From: Mycobacterium marinum
GTDB taxonomy: Bacteria; Actinomycetota; Actinomycetes; Mycobacteriales; Mycobacteriaceae
NCBI RefSeq assembly: GCF_003391395.1
Contig: NZ_CP024190.1
Location: forward strand, 3,844,001-3,908,000
DNA length: 64,000 bases
Direction: 5' to 3'
In this document: piece by piece, positions 44,312 to 52,155 of the stretch
Position numbering within the stretch: position 1 is the first letter of the stretch
How the letters are laid out: each line of letters opens with the position of its first letter
The notes under the pieces: model-generated
Seen by the model: the letters and a program-made list of their open reading frames with translations, nothing else
What the model was told of the DNA's origin: nothing
Databases searched by the model: none
Program-made: the position numbers and the translations under genes

Positions 44312-45325
44312 TCAGGCTAATGACTTGGCGGCGGCGATGATCCGTTCCGCGTTGGGCAGGACGGCGTACTCCAGGTGTGGCGCGAATGGGATGGTCTGCT
44401 CGACCGCCACCCGCGCGTAACGGGCGCTGGTCCCGGCTTCCAGCAGCAGCGCGGCGACCTCGCCGGTGAGCCCGCCGCGGACGTAGTCCTCGTCGGCGAC
44501 GACCACCCGGCCGGTCCGGCTCACGTGCTCGACGATGGCCTCCTTGTCCAGTGGGGCCAGGGTGCGCAGGTCCAGCACGGTGGCCTCGATGCCGTCGGCG
44601 GACAGGCGCTCGGCCGCCTCGAGGCAGCGATGCACGCCGACGCCCACCGACACCAGCGTCAGGTCTCCCCCGTCGCGGCGAATTGCCGCCTGGCCGAACG
44701 GAATCGGCTCGACCCGGTCGGGCACCTCGCGGCGGACACCGGCTGCGGGCTGCACGCCGGTCAGGTCGACCGTGGACCGCTGGTCACCACCGAGGTAGTC
44801 CAGGATCTGCTGATCGAGCAGCTTGGGGGTGAGGAAAACGGTGAACTCGTCGCTGCGCACGGCCGACAGCATCAGGCCCGCCGCGTCGGCCGGCGTGGAG
44901 GGCACGACGACCTCGGTCGACGGGTAGGACGCCAGGGTGCCCCACAGCGTCTGCTCGTGCTCGCCGCCGTCGGCGTACCAGCCGCCGACCCCGGCCCGTA
45001 GCACCATGGGCACGTTCCAGCGGCCACCGGAGAAGTCCTTGAACTTCGAGCCCGCGTTGATGATCGCGGACCAGCCGACGGTGCCGAAGTCGATCATGTA
45101 CAGCTCGACGACCGGACGCAGCCCTGCCATCGCCGCACCGACTCCGGCGTACATGAACGCCTGTTCGGAGATCGGGGTGTCGCGCACCCGGTCGGGTCCG
45201 AATCGACTCAGCAGCACCCGGCGCAGGATCTGGACGTCTTCGCCCCAGGTGAGCACCCGCGGATCGGCGGCCATCGCCTGCCCGAGTGCGTGGTCGACGG
45301 CCTCGTCGTAGCGCATGATGGTCAT
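44312..45325 (-). CDS. TPP-dependent dehydrogenase E1 component, beta subunit
   Basis: 337 residues, MTIMRYDEAVDHALGQAM. Transketolase pyrimidine-binding domain (VLTWGEDVQ, DTPISEQAFMYAGVGAAMAG, GWSAIINAGSKF) followed by a transketolase C-terminal domain (LTLVSVGVGVHRCLEAAERL, VLDLRTLAPLDKEAIVEHV, VVVADEDYVRGGLTGEVAAL). Pairs with the alpha subunit upstream; the ATG overlaps the alpha stop by 4 bp (ATGA). Together they would decarboxylate a 2-oxo acid or cleave an acetoin-like substrate, using thiamine diphosphate. No E2 or E3 gene lies in the window, so the acceptor is unclear. Confidence 0.92.
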   Translation of the reverse strand: MTIMRYDEAVDHALGQAMAADPRVLTWGEDVQILRRVLLSRFGPDRVRDTPISEQAFMYAGVGAAMAGLRPVVELYMIDFGTVGWSAIINAGSKFKDFSGGRWNVPMVLRAGVGGWYADGGEHEQTLWGTLASYPSTEVVVPSTPADAAGLMLSAVRSDEFTVFLTPKLLDQQILDYLGGDQRSTVDLTGVQPAAGVRREVPDRVEPIPFGQAAIRRDGGDLTLVSVGVGVHRCLEAAERLSADGIEATVLDLRTLAPLDKEAIVEHVSRTGRVVVADEDYVRGGLTGEVAALLLEAGTSARYARVAVEQTIPFAPHLEYAVLPNAERIIAAAKSLA

Positions 45326-46383
45326 CGGTCTGCTCCTGTCTTGATGCCGAAGCCGGCCCGCTTGCCGACCCGGGCGCGTGCTTCGGTCATGGCGGCGAGC
45401 ACCTCGGCTCGCTCCTGGGCTTCGATGGCGGTTGCGGCGTCCGCGCTGATCAGGGACCGGCCCCGGCGGACGGGATCCTTGCCGGCAGTGCGGCCCACGT
45501 CGTAGGCGAACCGCGCGGCGCGCTTGCCGATGCCGGCCATGGCGCGCAGTTTGTCTGTGCGCGAACCGCTTTCGGTGGCGGTCAGCCCGGAACGCAGCTC
45601 CGGCACCCAGACCGACAGCTGCTTGCGGGGGGCACGCAGCAGGCCGACCAGCGGATCGCCTTCGAAGTGGCCGCCGGGCCGGCGGCAGGTGACGTAGAGG
45701 AAGCCGGGGCCGTTACCGGAGCGGGCACGCTCGATGAGCCGCCCCGCCGCTGCGTGCACGTCGGCGACCTTGTGTCCGGCGGCGCTGGCGACCTCGAGTC
45801 CAAAGCCGCGTGCTCGGCTGATCGGGTCGGCACCGGTCTGGTCCTTGGAGTAGGTCGTGATGCCCCATTTGTTGTCTTTGCAGACGAACACCACGGGCAG
45901 GTTCCACGCGACTGCCATGTTGTAGGCCTCCATCAGCATTCCCTGGTTCATCGCGGCCTCCCCGTGGAAGGCGATCGCGACGCTGCCCGGGTGCAGCTGG
46001 GTGTGCGCGATCGCATGTCCGACGGCCAGCGGGCCGGCGGCACCGACGATGCCGTCAGCTCCGGCGCGCAGATCGGGGTCGAAGATGTGCATGTGCCCCG
46101 CCATGCCGCTGGCGATGCCCTGGTCGGAGCCCAGCACTTCGAGCATCAGGGCCTGCAGGTCGATGCCGCGACCCACCAATGGCGCGGTGTTGCGGTGGTC
46201 CAACGCTAGGGTGTCGAATTCGAATAGCTGGGTGAGGATGCCGGCGACGATGCCCTCTTCGCCGATGGCGGAGTGGTATTCGCCGGGAACCAGCCCCTCC
46301 TGCCACGCCTCGACCAGGGCCTCTTCGGCCAGACGCATCCGCACCATCATCCGGTAGACGCGGGCGGCGTCGATGGGGCTCAT
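45322..46383 (-). CDS. TPP-dependent dehydrogenase E1 component, alpha subunit
   Basis: 353 residues from ATG (MSPIDAARVYRMMVRMRLAE) with AAAGGAA upstream; the longer open frame to 46446 has no such signal. TPP-binding region: SAIGEEGIVAGILTQ, LDHRNTAPLVGRG, GMAGHMHIFDPD, and the Mg/TPP motif which reads FHGEAAMNQGMLMEAYNMA where most relatives have GDG...NN, so GHG/GEA replaces the first glycine pair. Followed by VFVCKDNKWGITTYS. The unusual reading of the motif deserves checking. Second gene of the operon starting with SDR2. Confidence 0.92.
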   Translation of the reverse strand: MSPIDAARVYRMMVRMRLAEEALVEAWQEGLVPGEYHSAIGEEGIVAGILTQLFEFDTLALDHRNTAPLVGRGIDLQALMLEVLGSDQGIASGMAGHMHIFDPDLRAGADGIVGAAGPLAVGHAIAHTQLHPGSVAIAFHGEAAMNQGMLMEAYNMAVAWNLPVVFVCKDNKWGITTYSKDQTGADPISRARGFGLEVASAAGHKVADVHAAAGRLIERARSGNGPGFLYVTCRRPGGHFEGDPLVGLLRAPRKQLSVWVPELRSGLTATESGSRTDKLRAMAGIGKRAARFAYDVGRTAGKDPVRRGRSLISADAATAIEAQERAEVLAAMTEARARVGKRAGFGIKTGADR

Positions 46384-46442
46384 TCTGCGCGTTCCTTTCT
46401 TTCGTGTCTTTCGTGGAGTCCGTTGGTGCCTAGGCTCGGATC

Positions 46443-47444
46443 TCAAATGAGGCCCTCATGGCGGGCCCATTCTTTGGATCGGGCCATCCCCTCGTGATAG
46501 GAGACGACCGGCTTGAATCCCAAGCGGTCACGGGCCTTGTCGTTGGAGACGACATAGCGGCGGTTGAGCATGTGCAGCAGGGCCGGGCCGAGTTCGCTGC
46601 TCATACCGAGTCGACGCTGGATGCGGCCGATGGCTCCCAGAGCCGGTGCACCGATCCGGATCGGCACCGAGCGGACCTTTGCGCCGGTCCAGGACGCGAC
46701 CTCGCCGAAGTACTCCCGGCAGCTAACCGCCAGCTCCTCGCCGAGGTTGAAAACCTCCCCGGCGATGCCCTCGGTGGCCAGGACCAGCACCATGGCGTCG
46801 ACGAAGTTGTCGATGTAGATCACGTCGAACACGCCGGAGCCCCGTTCCGGCAAAATCAGCTGGTTGGCCTTGGCCATCGCGATCGGCTCGCGGATCCACA
46901 CCGAGCCGGGGCCGTAGACGTCGGCGGGACGCACGACCACCATCTCCATGCCGCGGTTGGCGTTGGCGAGCGCGACCAACTCGGAGTTGGTCTTGGTGTC
47001 GACGTAAGTGCTCAGGCCGCCGGTCACCCTGGTCGGGTAATCCTCGGTCACGTGGTCGGGGAAATCCCACCCGTACGCGGCGATCGAGCTCAGGTGCACG
47101 AACCGGCGCACCCCCGCGTCGACCGCGGCGTCGATGACCTTCTTGGTCCCGAGCACGTTGACGTCCCAAGCGGTTTCGACCGCAACCACGGTGCTCACCA
47201 ACGCCGCCAGGTGCACGACCGCGTCGACGCCGTCCAGTGCCGATGCCCAAGCGGCCGGGTCGGCAGTGCTGCCGGCGATGATTCCGTTGGCGGGATCTGC
47301 GACCAGGTCGACGCCGGTCACCCTCGCGCCGAGCTGGCGTAGCCGGGCCGCCAGGTTTGCGCCGATGAAGCCGTTGGCTCCGGTGATGAAGATCTTGCGC
47401 TGGGCGAAAAACGGTGCGGGACGCGCAGATTGGTCGGTGCTCAC
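46443..47444 (-). CDS. Extended SDR, NAD-dependent epimerase/3beta-HSD type (paralogue 2)
   Basis: 333 residues from GTG at 47444 (VSTDQSARPAPFFAQRKIFI). This start aligns with paralogue 1, has GGAA upstream and gives the same 68-nt spacing to the operator; the open frame to 47528 would run through the operator. Rossmann GANGFIGANLAARL, FVHLSSIAAYGWDFP with catalytic Ser, STYVDTKTNSELVA with Tyr-x3-Lys, RPADVYGPGSVWI and VIYIDNFVDAMVLVL. First gene of the leftward operon SDR2 - E1 alpha - E1 beta - VOC fusion. Divergent from cupin 1 across a 368-nt region that holds two paired operators. Confidence 0.92.
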   Translation of the reverse strand: MSTDQSARPAPFFAQRKIFITGANGFIGANLAARLRQLGARVTGVDLVADPANGIIAGSTADPAAWASALDGVDAVVHLAALVSTVVAVETAWDVNVLGTKKVIDAAVDAGVRRFVHLSSIAAYGWDFPDHVTEDYPTRVTGGLSTYVDTKTNSELVALANANRGMEMVVVRPADVYGPGSVWIREPIAMAKANQLILPERGSGVFDVIYIDNFVDAMVLVLATEGIAGEVFNLGEELAVSCREYFGEVASWTGAKVRSVPIRIGAPALGAIGRIQRRLGMSSELGPALLHMLNRRYVVSNDKARDRLGFKPVVSYHEGMARSKEWARHEGLI

Positions 47445-47511
47445 GACGGGTTTCCATTCGCTGGGGACGTTGTTGTCAGCCCTTAGCCTGCCCGTCCGGG
47501 CCGTCGATGTA

Positions 47512-47547
47512 TTGACAGCAAGGGACACCTACTTGACCCGAGGGGAC
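47512..47547 (-). promoter_or_regulatory. Paired operator (site B) of the SDR2-E1-VOC operon promoter
   Basis: On the SDR2 coding strand: GTCCCCTCGGGTCAA (47547-47533) and GTCCCTTGCTGTCAA (47526-47512), 21 bp apart, then 21 nt to CAGGCT (47490-47485) and 68 nt to the GTG start. The intervening part of the divergent region (47548-47709) shows nothing else. Confidence 0.8.
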
Positions 47548-47709
47548 GCACATGCGATCGAGGCACCTGCCACCCAGCGATGAGGCGCCGAGCACGGCCA
47601 TCGAAAACCCGCGGATCACCACCGGCACCACGGCGATGCCCGGCGGCCGCAAACACCCCACCCCTAGGCCAGGCGTGCGGGTTCCGCCGCGGGCTTCCGA
47701 TCGCCGAAC

Positions 47710-47772
47710 GTCCCTTACGGTCAAGCGTTTGTCCCTTACCGTCAAGACATCAGGGAGCGCCGCAGGCACGGT
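47710..47772 (+). promoter_or_regulatory. Paired operator (site C) and promoter of cupin 1
   Basis: GTCCCTTACGGTCAA (47710-47724) and GTCCCTTACCGTCAA (47731-47745), 21 bp apart, then exactly 21 nt to CACGGT (47767-47772), and 68 nt from operator to ATG. The segment CACGGTTGGAGTC is also found at cupin 2. The two repeats here are nearly identical to each other, the best pair of the five. Confidence 0.82.
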
Positions 47773-47812
47773 TGGAGTCGACAGCCCCGCCATATCCCGA
47801 AAGGACCCCACC

Positions 47813-48373
47813 ATGACCCTGGCGACCGCACCCGCACCGGCGACCACCGCAACTGGCGCCCCGTTGCCCCTGGTGGCCCTGCCGCAGGGCGAACTGCTGA
47901 CCGTCAACGAACACGACGTACCCCTGGTGCACGACGCCCTCGGCCCCGGCGTGCACTTCAAACCCCTGCGCCTGGACATCGAGAACGGCGAATGGCTGGT
48001 ACTGGCCACCTTCGAACCCGGCGCCACCGTGCCGCTGCACTACCACACCGGCACCGCCGAGGTCTACACGCTCTCCGGCTGCTGGCACTACCTCGAATAC
48101 CCCGACCAGCTGCAAACCGCCGGCTCCTACCTCTACGAGCCGGGCTCGTCGGTGCACACCTTCGTCACCCCCACCACCAACACCGAAGACACCGTCTTCC
48201 TGGTCCGCGTGCAAGGCGCCAACATCAACTTCACCGACGACGGCCAGTTCGACTCCATCCTCGACGCCGCCCTGATCGCCCACGTGACTCAACTGAAGGC
48301 CGAAGAGCAAAACCTCGGACCGATCAACTACATCGGCGGCGGCGCCGCCGGCCACACCACCAAGGAGGCCTGA
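47813..48373 (+). CDS. Cupin protein, 2,4'-dihydroxyacetophenone dioxygenase-like (copy 1)
   Basis: 186 residues, ATG with AAAGGA upstream (MTLATAPAPATTATGAPLPL). Single cupin barrel: motif 1 around PLHYHTGTAEVYTLSGCWHY provides the His-x-His, Glu and His metal ligands; motif 2 lies in YLYEPGSSVHTFVTP. Mycobacterial relatives are annotated as 2,4'-dihydroxyacetophenone dioxygenase family (Fe-dependent C-C cleavage), but the substrate is not known. Very similar to cupin 2 at 51595-52155 over the whole length. Its promoter holds site C. Confidence 0.9.
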   Translation: MTLATAPAPATTATGAPLPLVALPQGELLTVNEHDVPLVHDALGPGVHFKPLRLDIENGEWLVLATFEPGATVPLHYHTGTAEVYTLSGCWHYLEYPDQLQTAGSYLYEPGSSVHTFVTPTTNTEDTVFLVRVQGANINFTDDGQFDSILDAALIAHVTQLKAEEQNLGPINYIGGGAAGHTTKEA

Positions 48374-48408
48374 CACCCAGCAGTTCTCCCGCCAGACCCG
48401 AACCGTCG

Positions 48409-48446
48409 ATCCCGGCGCGGCCGAGCCACTCGAGCCGCGCCGGGAT
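48409..48446 (+). terminator. Hairpin terminator after cupin 1
   Basis: Perfect 12-bp inverted repeat ATCCCGGCGCGG / CCGCGCCGGGAT with a 14-nt loop, 36 nt after the stop. No T-run follows, which is common for mycobacterial terminators. Confidence 0.65.
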
Positions 48447-48793
48447 TCACCGTGGGCGGCCCGGCCGCTATCACCGCCCGGTGCTCACGTTGCGAGTTCG
48501 AGCAATCTCAATGCAGATCAGGACAATTCACGCCGGGCCTGTCCGCACGACCCTAGCGGCGTGCCAAACAGGTTTAACCACATAGCATCTGCATATCCGA
48601 TGCACATGATCACCCCCGACAGTGCACGAATGGTCATCCACCAGGCGCGTCACCACACGCAATCAGCAAGTAAGCAAAGAACTTTGGCCATAGCCGCGAC
48701 GCGTTACATTCCCTGACGTTACGGTGACGGTGCCCGGCTCATGGTGGTCGTCGAAGCGCACACCGGATTGTGATGATCTTCAGGAGGTTTCGA
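48447..48793 (+). other. Intergenic region upstream of PE_PGRS
   Basis: 347 nt of relatively AT-rich sequence with no coding frame I can support. It must carry the PE_PGRS promoter; an AGGAGG ribosome binding site lies at its right end. None of the paired GTCC/GTCAA repeats occurs here, so the PE_PGRS gene does not look like part of the AraC regulon. Confidence 0.5.
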
Positions 48794-51418
48794 ATGTCGT
48801 TGGTGATCGCAGTACCCGAACTGGTGGAGGCAGCGGCAACCGAGCTGGCCGGAATCGGCTCGGCACTGGGTCAGGCCACCGCGGGCGCGGCATCCCCAAC
48901 CGTGAACATCCTGGCCGCCGCAGAGGATGAGGTGTCGGCGGCGATCGCGGCGGTGTTCTCCGGGCATGCCCAGGCCTACCAGGCCGCCAGTGCCCAAGCC
49001 CAGGTTTTTCAACGCCAGTTCGCCCAGGCCCTGGCCGCCGGGGCGACCTCGTATGCAGGCGCCGAGTCCGCCGCCGCAGCGGCGTTGGCCAACCCGGCCC
49101 AAGTGGTGCCCCAGGATCTGCTAGGGGCGATCAACGCACCCGTGCTGGCACTGACCGGGCGCCCGTTGATCGGCAACGGCGCCAACGGCGCCCCGGGCAC
49201 CGGGGCCGCCGGCGCCCCGGGCGGCTGGCTGCTCGGCGACGGTGGTGCGGGCGGCTCGGGTGCGCCCGGTAAGGCCGGCGGGGCCGGTGGGGCGGCCGGG
49301 TTGTGGGGCTCCGGCGGCGCCGGCGGGGCCGGCGGCAGCACCAGCAGCGGAGTCGCTGGGGCCGGGGGTGCGGGCGGGGCCGGCGGCTGGCTGCTGGGCA
49401 CCGGTGGCGCCGGCGGCGCCGGCGGAGCCAGCGGTTTTTTTGCCTCCGGAACGGGTGGGGTCGGGGGGGCCGGCGGGACCGGCGGACTTCTGGGGGGCGG
49501 AGGGGTCGGCGGCGCCGGCGGGACGGCACATGGAGGGTCCACCGGGGGTGCCGGTGGGGCTGGTGGAGCGGGTGGATTGTTGTCCGGGCTGGTCGGTGCC
49601 GGTGGCGGCCATGGCGGCACCGGCGGGTCTGGCGGCGGCGCCGGAGGCGCAGGTGGGGCCGGTGGTCATGCCGGGTTGCTGGGCGGGCCAGGCGGGGCCG
49701 GCGGCGACGGCGGAACCAACGTCCTTGGCACCGGGGGCGCGGGTGGGCCCGGTGGTGCTGGCGGGTGGTTGTTCGGCAGCGGGGGTGCCGGCGGCACCGG
49801 CGGGTCCGGCTCCAATGGGGGTACAGGTGGGGCTGGCGGCGATGCGGGGCTGCTGTTCTCCAACGGCGGCACCGGCGGCACCGGCGGATTCAGCAGGTTC
49901 GGTCCCGGAGCTGACGGCGGGACCGGCGGTACCGCCGGCTGGCTGGGTAACGGCGGCACCGGCGGCACCGGCGGAAGCAGCCTGGTCGGTCGCGGAGGTG
50001 ACGGTGGCGACGGCGGCACCGCCGGGCTGCTGATCGGCAACGGCGGCGCCGGCGGCACCGGCGCACAAGGCGCCACCGGCGGCGGTGCCGGCGGGACCGG
50101 TGGTAACGCGGTGCTGATCGGCAACGGCGGCAACGGCGCCATGGGTGGTACCGGCCCCACCGTCGGCGCCACCGGCGCGGGCGGCATGAGCGGACTGCTA
50201 CTGGGCTTGGATGGCTACAACGCCCCCACCAGCGCCTCACCCATCCACGTCGCCCAGCAGCAGGCGCTGGCCGCGATCAACACACCCGCCCAGGCACTGA
50301 CCGGACGCCCCCTGATCGGCAACGGCACCCCCGGCGCCACCGGCAGCGGCGCCGACGGCACCCCCGGCGGATGGCTGCTCGGTGACGGCGGAGCCGGCGG
50401 CTCCGGCCCAGCCGGCGGGGACGGCGGGGCTGGTGGGGCCGCCGGGCTCTGGGGCACCGGCGGCATCGGAGGTGCCGGTAGCCGCGGCGACACCGGAGGT
50501 GATGGCGGAGCCGGTGGAGCCGGTGGCTGGTTCTCCGGTGACGGCGGTGCCGGCGGTATCGGCGGCCACAGCACCGCAATTGGGGCCACGGGCGGGGCCG
50601 GTGGGACAGGTGGTGCCGGCGGGCTGTTCGGGGCCGGAGGGAACGGTGGCGCCGGCGGTGTCGGCACTTACTTTAATTCTGCGTTCGGCGGAGCCGGCGG
50701 CACAGGCGGGAGCGGTGGGCTGTTGTCCGGGCTGGTCGGCGCCGGCGGGGGCCACGGCGGCGCCGGCGGAATGACAATAGGTAATTCTGGGGCTGGTGGT
50801 GCCGGTGGGACCGGTGGCGATGCCGGGCTGCTCGGCGGGCCGGGTGGGGCCGGCGGCACCGGCGGGCCTGGCGCTTATGGTTCAGCTCACGGCGGAGCGG
50901 GTGGGGCCGGTGGGAATGCCGGATTGCTGTTCGGCAGCGGCGGCATCGGCGGCACGGGCGGATTTGGCGCCGGCGCCGGGGACGGAGGTCACGGTGGAAG
51001 CGCCGGGCTGCTGCTCTCGGGCGCCGGAGCCGGTGGCGCCGGCGGGTTCGGCATAAGCGGCCCCGGCGGTGCCGGCGGGCGTGGCGGTGACGCCGGCTGG
51101 CTAGGCGATGGCGGCGCCGGGGGCACCGGCGGAATTTCCCAGCGCGATGACGGCGGCGCCGGCGGGGCGGGCGGCGCCGCTGGACAGCTGTCGGGTGGCG
51201 GCGGCGCCGGCGGCCAAGGCGGCCAAGGCAACGTCGCCGGCACCGGCACAGGCACCGGCGGTGACGGCGGGGCCGGCGGCGACGCCGTGCTGATCGGCAA
51301 CGGCGGCAACGGCGGCAACGGCGGCACCGATGACACCGGCGCACCCACCGGCAGCCCCGGCGCCGGCGGCACCGGCGGAATCCTGCTCGGCGCAGACGGA
51401 AACGACGGGCTGGGCTAG
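48794..51418 (+). CDS. PE_PGRS family protein with two-module PGRS region
   Basis: 874 residues. The ATG at 48794 (MSLVIAVPELVEAAATELAG) has CAGGAGG 6 nt upstream; the open frame extends 8 codons further but without a signal. PE domain residues ~1-95, linker LALTGRPLIGNGANGAPGTG near 120, PGRS block, then at residue ~475-510 a non-repetitive spacer (LDGYNAPTSASPIHVAQQQ) and a second linker ALTGRPLIGNGTPG that restarts the repeat order (GGWLLGDGGAGGSG, AAGLWG). It sits between two near-duplicate cupin genes and their duplicated promoters. Confidence 0.94.
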   Translation: MSLVIAVPELVEAAATELAGIGSALGQATAGAASPTVNILAAAEDEVSAAIAAVFSGHAQAYQAASAQAQVFQRQFAQALAAGATSYAGAESAAAAALANPAQVVPQDLLGAINAPVLALTGRPLIGNGANGAPGTGAAGAPGGWLLGDGGAGGSGAPGKAGGAGGAAGLWGSGGAGGAGGSTSSGVAGAGGAGGAGGWLLGTGGAGGAGGASGFFASGTGGVGGAGGTGGLLGGGGVGGAGGTAHGGSTGGAGGAGGAGGLLSGLVGAGGGHGGTGGSGGGAGGAGGAGGHAGLLGGPGGAGGDGGTNVLGTGGAGGPGGAGGWLFGSGGAGGTGGSGSNGGTGGAGGDAGLLFSNGGTGGTGGFSRFGPGADGGTGGTAGWLGNGGTGGTGGSSLVGRGGDGGDGGTAGLLIGNGGAGGTGAQGATGGGAGGTGGNAVLIGNGGNGAMGGTGPTVGATGAGGMSGLLLGLDGYNAPTSASPIHVAQQQALAAINTPAQALTGRPLIGNGTPGATGSGADGTPGGWLLGDGGAGGSGPAGGDGGAGGAAGLWGTGGIGGAGSRGDTGGDGGAGGAGGWFSGDGGAGGIGGHSTAIGATGGAGGTGGAGGLFGAGGNGGAGGVGTYFNSAFGGAGGTGGSGGLLSGLVGAGGGHGGAGGMTIGNSGAGGAGGTGGDAGLLGGPGGAGGTGGPGAYGSAHGGAGGAGGNAGLLFGSGGIGGTGGFGAGAGDGGHGGSAGLLLSGAGAGGAGGFGISGPGGAGGRGGDAGWLGDGGAGGTGGISQRDDGGAGGAGGAAGQLSGGGGAGGQGGQGNVAGTGTGTGGDGGAGGDAVLIGNGGNGGNGGTDDTGAPTGSPGAGGTGGILLGADGNDGLG

Positions 51419-51493
51419 CAACCCCAAACTCGATCGGCGCGCGAACCCACGCTGATCAGGCTGCCGGGCGGATGCGCCCCGGATCACCGATAT

Positions 51494-51556
51494 GTCCCTT
51501 GCTGTCAAGCACGTGTCCCCTGGCGTCAAGATTTGGGGTCTCCTGGCGGGCACAGT
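51494..51556 (+). promoter_or_regulatory. Paired operator (site D) and promoter of the cupin 2 operon
   Basis: GTCCCTTGCTGTCAA (51494-51508) and GTCCCCTGGCGTCAA (51515-51529), 21 bp apart, 21 nt to CACAGT (51551-51556), and 66 nt to the ATG. The tract CACAGTTGGAGTC and the CCCGAAAGG before the ATG match the cupin 1 upstream region, so promoter and gene were duplicated together. Confidence 0.82.
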
Positions 51557-51594
51557 TGGAGTCATCAAGCCCAACACTCCCGAAAGGCTCCACC

Positions 51595-52155
51595 ATGACC
51601 CTCATGACCGCTCCCGCTCCGGCTGCCACCGCCACCGGCGCACCGCTGCCGCTGGTAGCTCTGCCCCAGGGTGAGCTGCTCACCGTCAACGCCAACGACA
51701 TTCCGCTGGTTCGCGATGCCCTCGGTGACGGCGTGCACTTCAAGCCGCTGCGCCTGGACATCGAGAACGGCGAGTGGGTGGTGCTGGCGACGTTCGCGCC
51801 CGGTGCGCGGATCCAGCTGCACTACCACACCGGCACCGTCGACGCCTGGACCATCAGCGGCTCCTGGCACTACATGGAATACGCCGACCAGCCGCAGACC
51901 GCCGGCTCCTACCTGTTCGAGCCCGGCTCCTCGGTGCACACGCTCGCCTGCCCGGCAACCAACACCGAAGACACCGTGGTCCTGTTCCGGGTCAGCGGCG
52001 CCAACGTCAACTTCACCGACGACGGCCAGTTCCACTCCATCCTGGACGCGGCCCTGATCGCGCACTTGACCGGTCAACTCGCCGAGGCGCAGGGGCTCGG
52101 TCCGATCACCTACATCGGTGGCGGCGCCGCCGGCATCACCGCGGGTGGTGCGTGA
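51595..52155 (+). CDS. Cupin protein, 2,4'-dihydroxyacetophenone dioxygenase-like (copy 2)
   Basis: 186 residues, ATG with AAAGG upstream (MTLMTAPAPAATATGAPLPL). Same cupin layout as copy 1, with metal ligands in QLHYHTGTVDAWTISGSWHY: the Glu of copy 1 (AEVYTL) is replaced by Asp-Ala (VDAWTI), so the metal site may differ. Second motif YLFEPGSSVHTLACP. First gene of a rightward operon; its stop overlaps the ATG of the alcohol dehydrogenase by 1 nt (TGATG). Confidence 0.9.
   Translation: MTLMTAPAPAATATGAPLPLVALPQGELLTVNANDIPLVRDALGDGVHFKPLRLDIENGEWVVLATFAPGARIQLHYHTGTVDAWTISGSWHYMEYADQPQTAGSYLFEPGSSVHTLACPATNTEDTVVLFRVSGANVNFTDDGQFHSILDAALIAHLTGQLAEAQGLGPITYIGGGAAGITAGGA

Noticed and set aside
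47552..47812. Upstream extension of cupin 1 to 273 codons
   Set aside because: It would translate through operator site C and the promoter; the ATG at 47813 has AAAGGA and matches cupin 2.
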